Shown: positions 26,013-35,060 of the stretch, in pieces
Layout of the letters: every line of letters starts with the position of its first letter
Position numbering within the stretch: position 1 is the first letter of the stretch
From: CBDBBY01 sp965203215
GTDB taxonomy: Bacteria; Pseudomonadota; Alphaproteobacteria; Rhodobacterales; Rhodobacteraceae
Length of the DNA stretch: 64,000 nucleotides
NCBI GenBank assembly: GCA_965203215.1
Contig: CBDBBY010000001.1
Span: 1,612,001-1,676,000, forward strand
Reading direction: 5' to 3'
Program-made: the position numbers and the translations under genes
The notes under the pieces: generated by a model
Databases searched by the model: none
Seen by the model: the letters and a program-made list of their open reading frames with translations, nothing else
What the model was told of the DNA's origin: nothing

Positions 26013-26810
26013 TTAGCTGACTGTCCGGATTCCCGGAACCACTTCACACCGCTCCCACACCATCCCCTCAACCCTTGGATCAAAATCAAAGGCGTTGCGA
26101 TTAAACTCTAACCCCAAACGAGGATGATCCCTGACGGCTTGCGCTCCGGAAGTGCTGATACGGATGCGCCAGCTTTGGCGTTCCACGGGGGCGGCGTCCT
26201 GAAACGCAGCGCAAGTTAGCACTGCCAGATTTGGCCCATTGTCGGGATCTCGGACAGATTGAAAGCGGATGATTTCAGTCCCAGTTTCACGCGCGGTCTC
26301 GGCTAGATCTTGGCAGGCTGAATAATCTGTCGGGTCAGTCCAGAGCGCATGATCACCCGCAAGCGCACCAACCGTCAGGTCCAGCGCGCATTCGGTTCCT
26401 ACCCCCACGGAAAACGCTGTGTAGTCCGCCGGACTGTTCGGAAATGAGGTTTCCGGGCTCTCGGCGTAAAACAGAAAACGATAGAATACCATTTCGGCCA
26501 CCGCTGTTTCCGGCTGTTCCGCCCCATACCAAACGCCAGGTGTCAGGCCAGGTTTGCGAAACCGCGAGCCGTAAGGATAAGGGCGATAACGAAACGGGGT
26601 GCTGAGAAGATAATCAAGGTGCTGACACTCGGCTGGGACAGGCGGTTTGGTTTCCTCCAGAATGTCCTCAAGCAGGTTTTGTTCGTCCAGATTATCAACC
26701 AGACTGAGCGTGGAAACCACATGCTGTGCCTCAACCAAACGCCAGACAGGCGTTTGCAAAGGATGCAGTTCAGATTGGAGCGCGTCTTGCGTCCAGATAT
26801 GTGACGACAT
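26013..26810 (-). CDS. RES-domain toxin (NAD+-degrading)
   Basis: About 265 aa with the RES fold: TPVWRLVEAQH, the Arg-Gly-like RFRKPGLTPGVWYGAEQPET AVAE stretch where the conserved Arg, Tyr/Glu (GVWYG and AVAEM) lie, and the late RISTSGAQ region. RES toxins such as MbcT and Res degrade NAD+ and halt growth. It is encoded directly after, and overlapping by about 41 bases, its MbcA/Xre-type antitoxin gene. The start is uncertain between ATGs at 26816 and 26810. It is longer than minimal RES toxins (about 150-180 aa) and so belongs to the long subtype. Confidence 0.85.
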   Translation of the reverse strand: MSSHIWTQDALQSELHPLQTPVWRLVEAQHVVSTLSLVDNLDEQNLLEDILEETKPPVPAECQHLDYLLSTPFRYRPYPYGSRFRKPGLTPGVWYGAEQPETAVAEMVFYRFLFYAESPETSFPNSPADYTAFSVGVGTECALDLTVGALAGDHALWTDPTDYSACQDLAETARETGTEIIRFQSVRDPDNGPNLAVLTCAAFQDAAPVERQSWRIRISTSGAQAVRDHPRLGLEFNRNAFDFDPRVEGMVWERCEVVPGIRTVS

Positions 26811-27150
26811 CAGCAAGCCCTTGTATTGAAACCATTCTATCGATCGGGCGCGCGCCTAATGCTGTGTTTTCAGATGTGATCCACGCCTTGGCGGCGGCCT
26901 CATCCCCGCCGACGATCGCATCAAGCGAGCGAAACACCCGCACCAGCAGCGCCGCGAGTTCAAAGGCTTTGGTGTTCTCGCTGAGATCAGCCTCACCATT
27001 GCGCATGCGCGACACCTGCGCCTCAGAAATGCCCAGAACATCTGAGAGCAGTTTTCCCGACAGGCCAAGCCGCGCCCCCGCCCGCATCGCGGCTTTGGTC
27101 AAAACGGCCCCACGAGCGGGCACTGGCTGATTGATCACATGATTTGCCAT
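26770..27150 (-). CDS. MbcA/ParS/Xre-family antitoxin
   Basis: 126 aa. The N-terminal Xre-type helix-turn-helix (LSDVLGISEAQVSRMRNG) precedes the MbcA/ParS toxin-binding domain (AALLVRVFRSLDAIVGGDEA then AAKAWITSENTALGARPID). It neutralises the RES toxin and probably represses the pair. The ATG at 27150 follows GGAGG at six bases; the longer start at 27162 is less likely. Confidence 0.88.
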   Translation of the reverse strand: MANHVINQPVPARGAVLTKAAMRAGARLGLSGKLLSDVLGISEAQVSRMRNGEADLSENTKAFELAALLVRVFRSLDAIVGGDEAAAKAWITSENTALGARPIDRMVSIQGLADVVTYLDARRAPI

Positions 27151-27182
27151 GAACACCTCCATTCACACAGGAACTATACGGC

Positions 27183-27192
27183 AAATATATTT
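27183..27192. promoter_or_regulatory. Palindrome upstream of the antitoxin, possible operator
   Basis: AAATATATTT is a perfect 10-bp palindrome about 33 bases before the antitoxin ATG, within an AT-rich patch that also contains TATAGT. Antitoxins of this type repress their own operon, so this is a reasonable operator candidate. Confidence 0.35.
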
Positions 27193-27223
27193 CACAAGAA
27201 AGAAAAATCCGCAACTGATCCGT

Positions 27224-27946
27224 TCAACTCTGACTCCCTGCGGCCCGTTCCATAAATTGATCGACCCGTGCTGACGCGTCCTGATAGGCCTCGACGTCTG
27301 GCACTGGTTGCGGTTCTGCACCGGCATCTTCAGCAGTTATCGCATCTATTTCAGAACGCCTTACAGTTTTTGCTCTCTTCCCTGCCGATACCTGCATCGC
27401 CCCAATCTTCTGCTCCAATGCATGGATCTGACCTTGCAAGCCGCGCATTTGATCTGTGGCAGATGGATACGGCAAATCCCCTGATTGCTGATCAAAGATC
27501 TCTTTGAAGAACCGATCCTCGTAATATTTGATCCGCTTGGCCCTGACCGGCATCTGTCCATCGACCACAAGAACAACGTTGTCCAGATCCATGCGTCGGG
27601 CTTCATTTTCGGGCAGCAACGCCGTTTCTTCAGCCCGTTCAGACATCCTGCGACCGGCAAAGGGGTTGCGGCCAACCGACCGCGACCGCGTCACCACGCG
27701 TTTGGTGGTTTTGCCAAAAGCTTTGCTAAGCTCTTCAATGGTTTTCTCATCGGACAGGGTCAGATAGAGCTTGATCCCAGCATTTCCCTGTAGAGCGCGG
27801 CGGGCATTTTCACCGTAAATATCATCAAGAGCGGGAATGGTCTGTGTTAAGATCGCCAGATTGGCCCGGTAGGAGCGCAGGGTTTCAATGCTGTCCGTGA
27901 CAATCGGCATTTTACCAAGGCTGTTAAATTCATCGAGCATGATCAT
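27224..27946 (-). pseudogene. TraG/VirD4 coupling protein, C-terminal part
   Basis: Begins with the Walker B segment MIMLDEFNSLGKMPIVTDSI, then TLRSYRANLAILTQTIPALD and LSDEKTIEELSKAFGKTT, typical of type IV secretion coupling ATPases. These proteins dock conjugative DNA to the transfer channel. It is out of frame with the upstream part because of a 20-bp tandem duplication. No other transfer genes are in the window, so this is a stray piece of a conjugative element. Confidence 0.82.
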
Positions 27947-28509
27947 GACAGGCCACGGCTCATCTTCTCCGGGTTCATGATCCTTTCTCCGGGTTCATGA
28001 TCCTGAAGTGTCGCCAACAAATCTGAGAAAAACAGACGGATCAACGGGGCCAGTGGTTTCACCATCTGGGGCTCTACCACCAGATAGACCGACAGCGGCG
28101 TTTTGCGGATGTCTGCAAAATCAAAGTCAGATGTAGCAGTGGCGCGATCAATGGCAGGGTTCGACCATTGTTTGAGGCCGGATGTCATCAGCAGCGACAG
28201 ATAAGAGGTCAGCGTGTCGTTGTTGGTGGAGGCCATGCGCATAAAAATCAGCTTAGCCGCCGGATTTTGCACTTCGTCCGCTCGGCGGCGGTATTCTTTT
28301 TGCTTGTCTCCACCAGAGGCCGTGATGCGATAGATCTCGCCTAAGGTGGGCCGCTTGCGTTCAAACGCTAGAAGATCTGCAGCAACAAACAGGTCGATCC
28401 AGCAATCCTTGAACCCGATCATCGGCCTGCAAAACAGGCTGGCCAGTAGCTGTAGTTCCATTTGTTGCCGATCGACATTTTCCAGCCCGGCAATGCGCAG
28501 CAGCGGGTT
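27943..28509 (-). pseudogene. TraG/VirD4 coupling protein, middle part
   Basis: NPLLRIAGLENVDRQQMELQ follows the stop at 28510-28512 in the same frame and continues to LIRLFFSDLLATLQDHEPGE. There it reads through the duplicated 20 bp (GERIMNPEKM) and stops. Restoring one copy gives DHEPGEDEPWPVMIMLDEF and joins the C-terminal part. Confidence 0.8.
27965..28004. repeat. Perfect 20-bp tandem duplication in traG
   Basis: 27965-27984 and 27985-28004 are identical and abut. Twenty is not a multiple of three, so the duplication is the cause of the traG frameshift. Confidence 0.95.
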
Positions 28510-28922
28510 TTAACGATGGGAACGCCGATCTTTCCAGTCGGTTGGGGCAAAGCGAAACACCTTGTCGCCCTGAGCCACACGATGGCGCGATGTGGCTTCA
28601 AAGTTCTCGCCTTTCACGTCCAACACAACGGCACTGCCCTGATAGGTCAGCAGGTTCGGAATCACAAAGCCGGTGGTTTTGCCGCGCTCGGTTGGGGCCA
28701 CGATCAAGGCATGAGGGAACACTTTGGACATGATCAAGGGTTTACCGCTCTTGGGCGTGCCCATTTTTCCAAGGATAAAGCCATGGCCCGGCGTGCCGAA
28801 GAAACCGCTGCGCTTCATCTCGGAGAGCGTTTGCCAGTGGATTTCGCCAAATTTGGTCAGAGCGTCATTCATCAGAACTGCACTGAGCAAAACGCCGGCG
28901 CCGGTACAGATGCCAATGATTA
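28510..28922 (-). pseudogene. TraG/VirD4 coupling protein, N-terminal part
   Basis: LIIGICTGAGVLLSAVLMND is the N-terminal membrane helix. GKMGTPKSGKPLIMSKVFPH, then IVAPTERGKTTGFVIPNLLT, is the Walker A region (here APTERGKT), followed by VVLDVKGENFEATS. The frame ends at a TAA (28510-28512) where the family normally has an aromatic residue before NPL. Only the first few residues are lost at the IS630 junction. Confidence 0.82.
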
Positions 28923-29990
28923 GAGCGTTTTTCACTAAGTTTGACCCACTGCGCATCCCGAGTTGGCGAGGTAGTTCGAGCATTCCTGGGGCGTGAACTT
29001 TTCCAGGATGGAGCCGACATTTTTCCACAGATCGTCCCGGTTTCGCGGCTGGTCCTTCCTCAGGAAGCGCTTGAGCTTGGCGAACGCCTGCTCGATCGGA
29101 TCGGGATCGGGGCTGCAGGGCGGAAGGAACGGAAGATGGGCGCCCGCGCCCCGGATCGCGGCGCGCACCGCATCGGTCTTTCGGCTGCCCGGAGTGTCCA
29201 TGACGACGATGTCGCCGCGATCGGGCGTCGGGACAAGCCGGGTTTCGACATAGGCCCGGAAGGCGTCGCCGTCGGCCGGGCCGTCCAGGACCCAGGGAGC
29301 GTCGATCCGGTCCTGCCGCAGAGCGGCCATGAATGTGGAGGTTCCCCGATGGCCGAAGGGGGCCGAGCCGCGAACCCTTCGTCCCTTGGGGCCCCGGCCG
29401 TGCCTGGGCGACATGTTGGTCTTCATGCAGGTCTCGTCGATGAAGACCGGCTTGCGAGGGTCCGCCCGGCCCTGAAAGCGCTTCCACCGCTCGCGGCGGC
29501 GCTGCGCGCCGGGCCGGTCGCGCTCGTCCGCGGCGGGCGCCGGCTTCTTGCGGGTAAGGCCGCAGACTCTCAGGAAGCGCCAAATCGAGGCGAGACTCGC
29601 CGCGACGCCTCGCCCGCCAAGCCAATCCTGCAGCCCCGCCGGCGTGATTGCCGGACAGGCCTTGATCCGCTCAAGGATCCAAGCCCGGCACCCCGCAAGC
29701 TTCGGCGCGCGGCGCGTGCCCATCCGGCTCGGGCCGGCCGATCCCGTGTCGGAATATCGCCGAGCCCATTTGATCACGCTCGACGCGGCCACCCGCAGCT
29801 CCTTCGCAACGCTCCGGCGGCTTTCGCCCGCCTGCACCTTCTCGACCGCGCGCATTCGCAAATCGTCCGGATAAGGTCTGGGCATCCGTTCCGTCCTTCA
29901 TCCTTCGTCTTGAAACCAAGGACGCAAACCATGTCGGAACAGCAAAGGGAATCCCTGAACGGTACGATTCCACCTTGGTGAAAAACGCTC
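28923..29990 (-). mobile_element. IS630-family insertion sequence, complete, about 1068 bp
   Basis: Both ends read GAGCGTTTTTCAC followed by TAAG or CAAG, and both are flanked by TA (28921-28922 and 29991-29992), the known IS630/Tc1 target. Its flanks come from two different genes: traG on the left, the S8 peptidase on the right. Confidence 0.88.
28935..29885 (-). CDS. IS630-family transposase, intact
   Basis: 316 aa. A paired N-terminal helix-turn-helix (ESRRSVAKELRVAASSVIKW, residues 21-40, and LGGRGVAASLASIWRFLR) precedes a DDE core: Asp150 in PVFIDETCM, Asp230 in DIVVMDTPGSRK and Glu265 in PDPIEQAFAKLK. The D-34-E spacing is the IS630 hallmark. No stop or shift is present, so it may be active. 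The stop codon lies at the edge of the left inverted repeat. Confidence 0.93.
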   Translation of the reverse strand: MPRPYPDDLRMRAVEKVQAGESRRSVAKELRVAASSVIKWARRYSDTGSAGPSRMGTRRAPKLAGCRAWILERIKACPAITPAGLQDWLGGRGVAASLASIWRFLRVCGLTRKKPAPAADERDRPGAQRRRERWKRFQGRADPRKPVFIDETCMKTNMSPRHGRGPKGRRVRGSAPFGHRGTSTFMAALRQDRIDAPWVLDGPADGDAFRAYVETRLVPTPDRGDIVVMDTPGSRKTDAVRAAIRGAGAHLPFLPPCSPDPDPIEQAFAKLKRFLRKDQPRNRDDLWKNVGSILEKFTPQECSNYLANSGCAVGQT

Positions 29991-29991
29991 T

Positions 29992-30936
29992 AACGACGCA
30001 CATATCCAGCACATCACAGAAGCGAGCGAACCTTCTCCGTTTACAAGAACTGGCCCGGGAGCAGGCGGAATCAAGAAACCCGACTTTGTTGATTTTGGTG
30101 GCACCATGGTCTTCGACGCGATTGCTCGACGTCTTCAATCGGCTCCTCATCTGGCAGCAGCCGGACTGATAACGACCAATAATGAGTTTCTGCGTCAGCT
30201 TTTTGTAAGCAAAAGCGGCACGTCCTTCTCGACCCCAATGCTGGCCAACAAAGCAGCGCGTCTTCTTAGGCGGTTTCCAAATGCATCTGCCAATCTTCTG
30301 AAGTCACTAATGGCGGGCGCGGCGCAGATGCCGGAAGAATGTAGTCTACGCCTCGCTGCCCATAATGCCGAGAAGACAACGCAAATTTGCGGAAATGGCC
30401 TTGTCGATACTTTGCGAGCTGCATACTCAGACGACCATCGGGTAGTATTGTTTGCCGAAGATCGACTGGAGATGGACCATTTCGCCGTCTATCGCGTTCC
30501 CATTCCTCGGGAATTTCAAGGAAACGGGCGCAGAACCATCAGAGTCTCGCTAGCTTATGATCCACCTGTAAAGCGGACGCGTGCTGAATACACCGGCATT
30601 CGAATGAACTTCCGTCTAATCCGCGGTTGTGCGGTCGATGATGTATTCGCACATTTTCGCACCCGTGTCGGCGAAGCACCCGATTTTCCAAGACGATACA
30701 ATTGTGACCTTAAGCCGGGGCCAAACAGCCGCGACAAAAATACCATTCAAACAGCTGCGGTAACCTACACGCGGGACACTGCGCGCTACGGGAATGAGTA
30801 CCACCTCGTTGTTCGGTGTGTTGGCGGATGGGCGCTTGACAACGAGGTCTTTCAGAATTTTTCAGTGGTAGTTGAACTAGAACATCAAGCTGGTGTCCAG
30901 CTATTTGCTCAATTGCGCCAACACATCAGAGTATGA
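29992..30936 (+). pseudogene. Subtilisin-like S8 peptidase, C-terminal half only
   Basis: The frame runs uninterrupted from the TA at the IS630 end: NDAHIQHITEASEPSPFTRT, GPGAGGIKKPDFVDFGGTMV, then SKSGTSFSTPMLANKAARLL with the catalytic Ser in GTSFSTP (codon 30223-30225), and about 230 more residues of C-terminal domain. The catalytic Asp and His and the whole front half are missing. It is the expected partner of the AAA+ gene at 24736. Internal ATG codons could still give a protein, but not an active peptidase. Confidence 0.82.
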
Positions 30937-31011
30937 TCTCCTTTCACAAAATACCCGTCAGCTACAACTGGTTCGATTTGCGCATCCAACCCAATTTCAG
31001 ACTTCAAAACC

Positions 31012-31320
31012 TTTTTAGATAACCACTTGATTTTACGTGTTTTATCCAAATTTTTAGGCACTGCATCCGGCTGTATTTTATGTTGCTCTCGGCGATCTCA
31101 ATCGATCCGGTATGGCCCGTCGGTCCGCGCGGTCTCGCAACTGATCTGCATGGACCGAAAGCCGGGCGCGAACGCGCTGTTGATGATGGACCGCGCCCAC
31201 GAAGGCGGCGAGGTCCGCCGCTTTCCCCGGGACCGGGGAATGACGCCGGCCGTGCCGCCGAAGGCGAAGCGGAAAAACAAATGGGACCACGCCGCAAACT
31301 CTTCAAATTCGCGATATGGC
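31012..31320 (+). pseudogene. IS5-family remnant with repeat copy B
   Basis: The first 115 bases match 23730-23830 closely (TTTTATCCAAATTTTTAGGC then CTCAATCGATCCGGTA). The frame then gives ANALLMMDRAHEGGEVRRF and RDRGMTPAVPPKAKRKNKW, the middle of an IS5-type transposase. Relative to copy A it keeps about 60 extra bases upstream of GEVRR, and it loses the C-terminus. It borders the Abi gene. Confidence 0.65.
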
Positions 31321-31335
31321 AAGGCTTCGCATACC

Positions 31336-32243
31336 TCACGATGCAATCTTCCAAGCTGGTCTTATCCGCCAGCAAACGGGAAATCCCATGCTTGAAGGGT
31401 CTGCACATGGGCAATCTTCAAGCAAAGCAACCACCCGCTTTTTCCATGCGTTCTCGGGAGCAATGACCGCCTGCAAATAGTCGAGCATCACTAAAGTATT
31501 GTGCAGGTAGCGCCGGTCGGCGCCACGCATAGCCTCGTGAAGTTTCCTTGGAAATTTGGGGACTGTCATTTTAACGGTGAAGCGCCTATTCCAGAGTCGC
31601 CCATGATGTGCGCAGACGTTGCGCACATGGCTAATATTGTGGGTAAGGGACGCGAACACCTTTTCATCCAGTCCAAAGGGTTTGGCAATTGCCTGTCGCT
31701 CGCTTCGCAATTTTAGATCGCCATAAAATTTCGAAAGCAAGCCGAAAGACATGGCTTCGCCTGCCATCCAAGCAGGGGAAGCTTTGGCGACGTGTATTTT
31801 TCGCGATAATGGACAGCAAAAATGTCGCGCGAGCACCCGAACTCCTTCGTCAGGTCAGCCACGGCCCTCGCATGTTGGGGAATGTGCCCGTAGTGCCTCT
31901 GTTCCAAGTAACCATGCGGACCGTGTTTCATCGCCATATGATACGCCCACCGGGCGCGTAGAGCGACCTCTACACGTTCAATGGCATCCAGCACCGGCAA
32001 CTTCAGTTCTCGGTCGAAAGTGTAGAGTGCCAGCACATCATTGAAACTCGTACTTTCAGGGAGCGCGTGATCCTCATCGACTTCTGCATGCACCTCGAAA
32101 AGTGACCAATAAGCCTTGAGCCTATAATATGAGATGAACTGAAGATGATGTCGCGCATGCGCTTCATCATCGACAGCAACCACACGGCGTTTCAATAGCT
32201 CAATTTGATCACTTATGGAGACGGCTGGCTTTCCAAACTTCAT
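31336..32243 (-). pseudogene. Abi_2/AbiD-F-type abortive infection gene, frameshifted
   Basis: The first part (MKFGKPAVSISDQIELLKRR, HLQFISYYRLKAYW, LYTFDRELKLPVLDAIERVE, ALRARWAYHM) and the second part (PAWMAGEAMSFGLLSKFYGD then HNISHVRNVCAHHGRLWNR) are both diagnostic of the Abi_2 family of phage abortive-infection proteins, including the RN...CAHH box. They lie in different frames, broken near 31815-31825 within a C-rich run at SPKLP. The C-terminus (DPSSMGFP) is nearly complete. Either a mutation or a read error; as written it would give a truncated product. Confidence 0.8.
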
Positions 32244-32669
32244 GCGATATCAATTTTCTACGAAAACAATGTCTTAAAAAACAAGTAACCCGCCGGGGTG
32301 CGCAGTACGGAACCGAAGTGCCGCCCGAGGCGTGGCAGGTCTTGTTGATGCGATAAATAGGGTAAAGCTCCTGCCAATGCAACCCCCTGTTTGGGTTCGG
32401 CATTTTTGCGACTGTTCGGAGTCCGATTCGTCCGCCTCGGAGGACGAGAATGAACTGCCCCGGGGTTTCCGGAGAGCAATCGGCTAAACAAACGAGCCGG
32501 AAACTTGAAGGAAGGGATCCATGCCGGAGAGAAAGCACATCCCGAGGCAGCCAGCCAACCTCCGCGCACGCGGAGTTCGTCCGTTCAAAGAAAACCGTTC
32601 CAATTGCTCCAGCGACAGTGCGGCCTACGCCTCGATCATGGAGAAGCCTGGATGCTCCCGCTTCACGCT
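32244..32669. other. Unassigned accessory stretch
   Basis: Frames are open on both strands but fragmented. It lies between the Abi gene and an IS3 remnant and is probably mobile-element debris. Confidence 0.35.
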
Positions 32670-32802
32670 TCGCGAATAGTGCATCCAAGCGGAGCGCGAC
32701 GCCGGAGAGCGGCCGGGACGGAGCAGCGCCGACAATGCCAGAATCAAGGAGCTGGAGCGCGAGGCCAAGAAATTGCGCATCGCCAAGCCGGAACAGAGCT
32801 AA
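32670..32802 (+). pseudogene. IS3-family OrfA remnant (second subtype)
   Basis: CIQAERDAGERPGRSSADNA then RIKELEREAKKLRIA follows the common IS3 pattern QAERDAGERPGLT...ARLKELERENRELR, the coiled-coil end of OrfA. A TAG precedes it and a TAA ends it (AKPEQS stop). It is unrelated in detail to the OrfA fragment at 25.8 kb. Confidence 0.55.
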
Positions 32803-32836
32803 AATCGCGCCAAGCTGTCGAAATCAGGAACTCCAC

Positions 32837-34267
32837 CTAAATTCCTTTCGACCTGTACTCCTGCGCGACGCGATCTATGGAAACCATGAATCCTGCGGTG
32901 CGAAGATCCGGCACATCGTCGCGCGACCGCCACAACTCGCGCATCGACTGGTATCCGAGCCGCATGGTGTCCTCCAATCCTGATCGAACGAGTTCCAATT
33001 CGTCCGCTCCCTTCAAGAATCGTTCCTTGAATCGCTCCGAAAACTGGACCGGAATCTTTGAGTTTGTGAACAGCCGGTTCAATTCGTCGAGCAGCAATTG
33101 GTTCCTTGCCTCCTCTTGTCGCCGCTGCATTCGACCGAACCTGATGTGGCTGAGGTTCTCGACCCACTCGAAGTAGGAAACCGTTACGCCGCCTGCATTC
33201 GCGTAGAGATCCGGAATGATGACGGTGCCTTTGTCCACAAGAATTCTATCGGCTTCCGCGGTAATCGGGCCATTTGCCGCTTCAACAATCAGCGGCGCCA
33301 GGATTCTATCAGCATTCTGCTGGCTGATGACGCTGTCGACTGCCGCGGGAATCAAGATGTCGCAGTCCGATTCGAGTACCCTTGCGCCGTCTTCCACGAA
33401 CTTGCCGTCGTTGTACCCGCGAATTCCGCCAGTCTCTTGGACATGTCGGCTGACGGCCTCCACGTCCAACCCTTCCGGATCCACCAAAGCGCCATCGTGC
33501 TCAATGATTCCGGTAATTCGCGCTCCGTCCTCGTCCGAAAGAAACCGCGCCGCATGATAGCCGACGTTGCCCAGCCCTTGGACGACGACTCGCTTTCCGT
33601 CCAGCGCGCCCGTCAATCCTGCCGACGCCATATCCTCCGGCCACCGGAAGAACTCCTGCAGCGCGTACTGAATTCCGCGGCCCGTCGCCTCCACGCGGCC
33701 TTGAATTCCGCCGCTTGCAAGCGGCTTGCCCGTGACGCAGGCGCGCGCGTTGATGTCGGTCGTGTTCATCCGGCCGTACTGATCGGCGATCCAAGCCATT
33801 TCTCTTTCGCCGGTACCCATGTCGGGGGCAGGCACATTCTGGCTTGGATGGATAAGGTCTCGCTTGATCAGCTCGTAAGCGAATCTGCGAGTGATGACCT
33901 CCAGTTCGTGATCGTCGTAGTCGCGCGGGTCCAGACGCAATCCGCCTTTTGATCCGCCGAACGGAATCTCGACGAGCGAGCATTTGAATGTCATCAGGAA
34001 TGCCAGCGCCTCGACCTCTTCCCGATGGACTCCCGGCGCGAAACGTATCCCGCCCTTCACCGGTTCGATATGTTCCGAGTGGACAGAGCGAAATCCAGTG
34101 AACGTATGTATCGTGCCTCTCATCCGCACGCCGAAGCGCACGGTGTAGGTGCTGTTGCAGACCTTGATTTTGTTGCGAAGCCCGGGAGAGATGTCGAGCA
34201 GGTTCGCCGCCCTGTCGTACATGTCTTCGACCGATTTCAGGAATGAGTTCTTGCGTGGCTTGGTCAT
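32837..34267 (-). CDS. Glu/Leu/Phe/Val-family dehydrogenase (glutamate dehydrogenase)
   Basis: 476 aa. It interconverts glutamate and 2-oxoglutarate plus ammonia with NAD(P). The N-terminal catalytic domain has PVKGGIRFAPGVHREEVEAL (substrate-binding Lys), MTFKCSLVEIPFGGSKGGLR with the catalytic Lys region, and PAPDMGTGEREMAW. The NAD(P) domain has VVVQGLGNVGYHAARFL and DILIPAAVDSVI, and the end PDLYANAGGVTVSYFEWVEN is characteristic. The start is taken at the ATG at 34267 (MTKPRKNSF), preceded by a plausible purine tract; a longer frame to 34372 adds a non-conserved tail. A fragment of a second copy lies at 23401. Confidence 0.93.
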   Translation of the reverse strand: MTKPRKNSFLKSVEDMYDRAANLLDISPGLRNKIKVCNSTYTVRFGVRMRGTIHTFTGFRSVHSEHIEPVKGGIRFAPGVHREEVEALAFLMTFKCSLVEIPFGGSKGGLRLDPRDYDDHELEVITRRFAYELIKRDLIHPSQNVPAPDMGTGEREMAWIADQYGRMNTTDINARACVTGKPLASGGIQGRVEATGRGIQYALQEFFRWPEDMASAGLTGALDGKRVVVQGLGNVGYHAARFLSDEDGARITGIIEHDGALVDPEGLDVEAVSRHVQETGGIRGYNDGKFVEDGARVLESDCDILIPAAVDSVISQQNADRILAPLIVEAANGPITAEADRILVDKGTVIIPDLYANAGGVTVSYFEWVENLSHIRFGRMQRRQEEARNQLLLDELNRLFTNSKIPVQFSERFKERFLKGADELELVRSGLEDTMRLGYQSMRELWRSRDDVPDLRTAGFMVSIDRVAQEYRSKGI

Positions 34268-34525
34268 CTGTCGCGTCGCAATTGATTCGCCGTGAGGCTT
34301 ACTCAAGTGCTGAAACCGCTTCGCTGCAAGACAACTTTTCGTACGCGCTCCGGAATTCCGAGGATCCGGCATTTTCGCCTTTGCAGGACACCCTGTGAAT
34401 CAGCCGACTTTCCTCGGGTCAACAGAGCACCTCGTCACTGATTCACCAAGCGCCTCAATCAAGGATCGAGCCTGCACTCGCAGCGACACAACCCTCTGCA
34501 ACCGTTTGAATAAGGACTGTCAGCA

Positions 34526-34550
34526 GCAAGCCCGCATGCGGGGTTCTTGC
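34526..34550 (-). terminator. Hairpin downstream of the 34563 membrane protein
   Basis: GCAAG and CTTGC arms enclose the palindrome CCCGCATGCGGG. It sits 13 bases past the stop of the minus-strand gene. No strong T run follows, so termination is probable but unproven. Confidence 0.45.
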
Positions 34551-34562
34551 CGTTTCTCAGCT

Positions 34563-35060
34563 TCATGGCGAGTGACTTTGGCCCACACTCTGCAAGAGCG
34601 CGTCTCGCAGTTCGACTTGGTAGACTGTCTGGATTTCCTCTATGCTGGCGCCGTGTTCATATGCTCCTTTGCGAATCTTTATTTGCAAATTTTCGTCTTG
34701 TTCAAACTTCGCCTCCACGTATTTTTCGCACTTCTCGGATATCTCGAATGGCTGCATCTCCTTTATGTCTTCAAAGAGATTAGGAACTTGAGACTCCGCC
34801 CATACTTTGGCCGAAAGACTGTTTGATATCTCTGCTCCGAAACTAGTCAGCTTGATCGGGCTGTTTCGATGCACAACCTGATTTGGCGGCAAACGGTCCA
34901 AGATTTTATCGATCTCTTTGTTCACCTCTGTCATGAAATCCTTGACAGACTTTCTATCTGAGTTAACGGCCCCAACCCAGGCCCCAAATGCAAAAATGGT
35001 CCAAATGACAATAGAGCCACCCATAATCAGAAATAAGTTGGCTAGTAACGATACGTACAT
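34563..35060 (-). CDS. Membrane-anchored uncharacterised protein, family copy 1
   Basis: 165 aa. One N-terminal helix (LLANLFLIMGGSIVIWTIFAF) is followed by a short WVGAVNSDRKSVKDFMTEVN linker likely to be coiled coil, then NSPIKLTSFGAEISNSL and a helical C-terminus ending VYQVELRDALL. The same ordered elements occur in the protein at 48135 (roughly one third of residues equal by eye). The NSP.LT..G..IS box resembles a winged-helix start seen in many small membrane proteins of unknown role. AT-richer than its neighbours, pointing to transfer. Confidence 0.65.
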   Translation of the reverse strand: MYVSLLANLFLIMGGSIVIWTIFAFGAWVGAVNSDRKSVKDFMTEVNKEIDKILDRLPPNQVVHRNSPIKLTSFGAEISNSLSAKVWAESQVPNLFEDIKEMQPFEISEKCEKYVEAKFEQDENLQIKIRKGAYEHGASIEEIQTVYQVELRDALLQSVGQSHSP

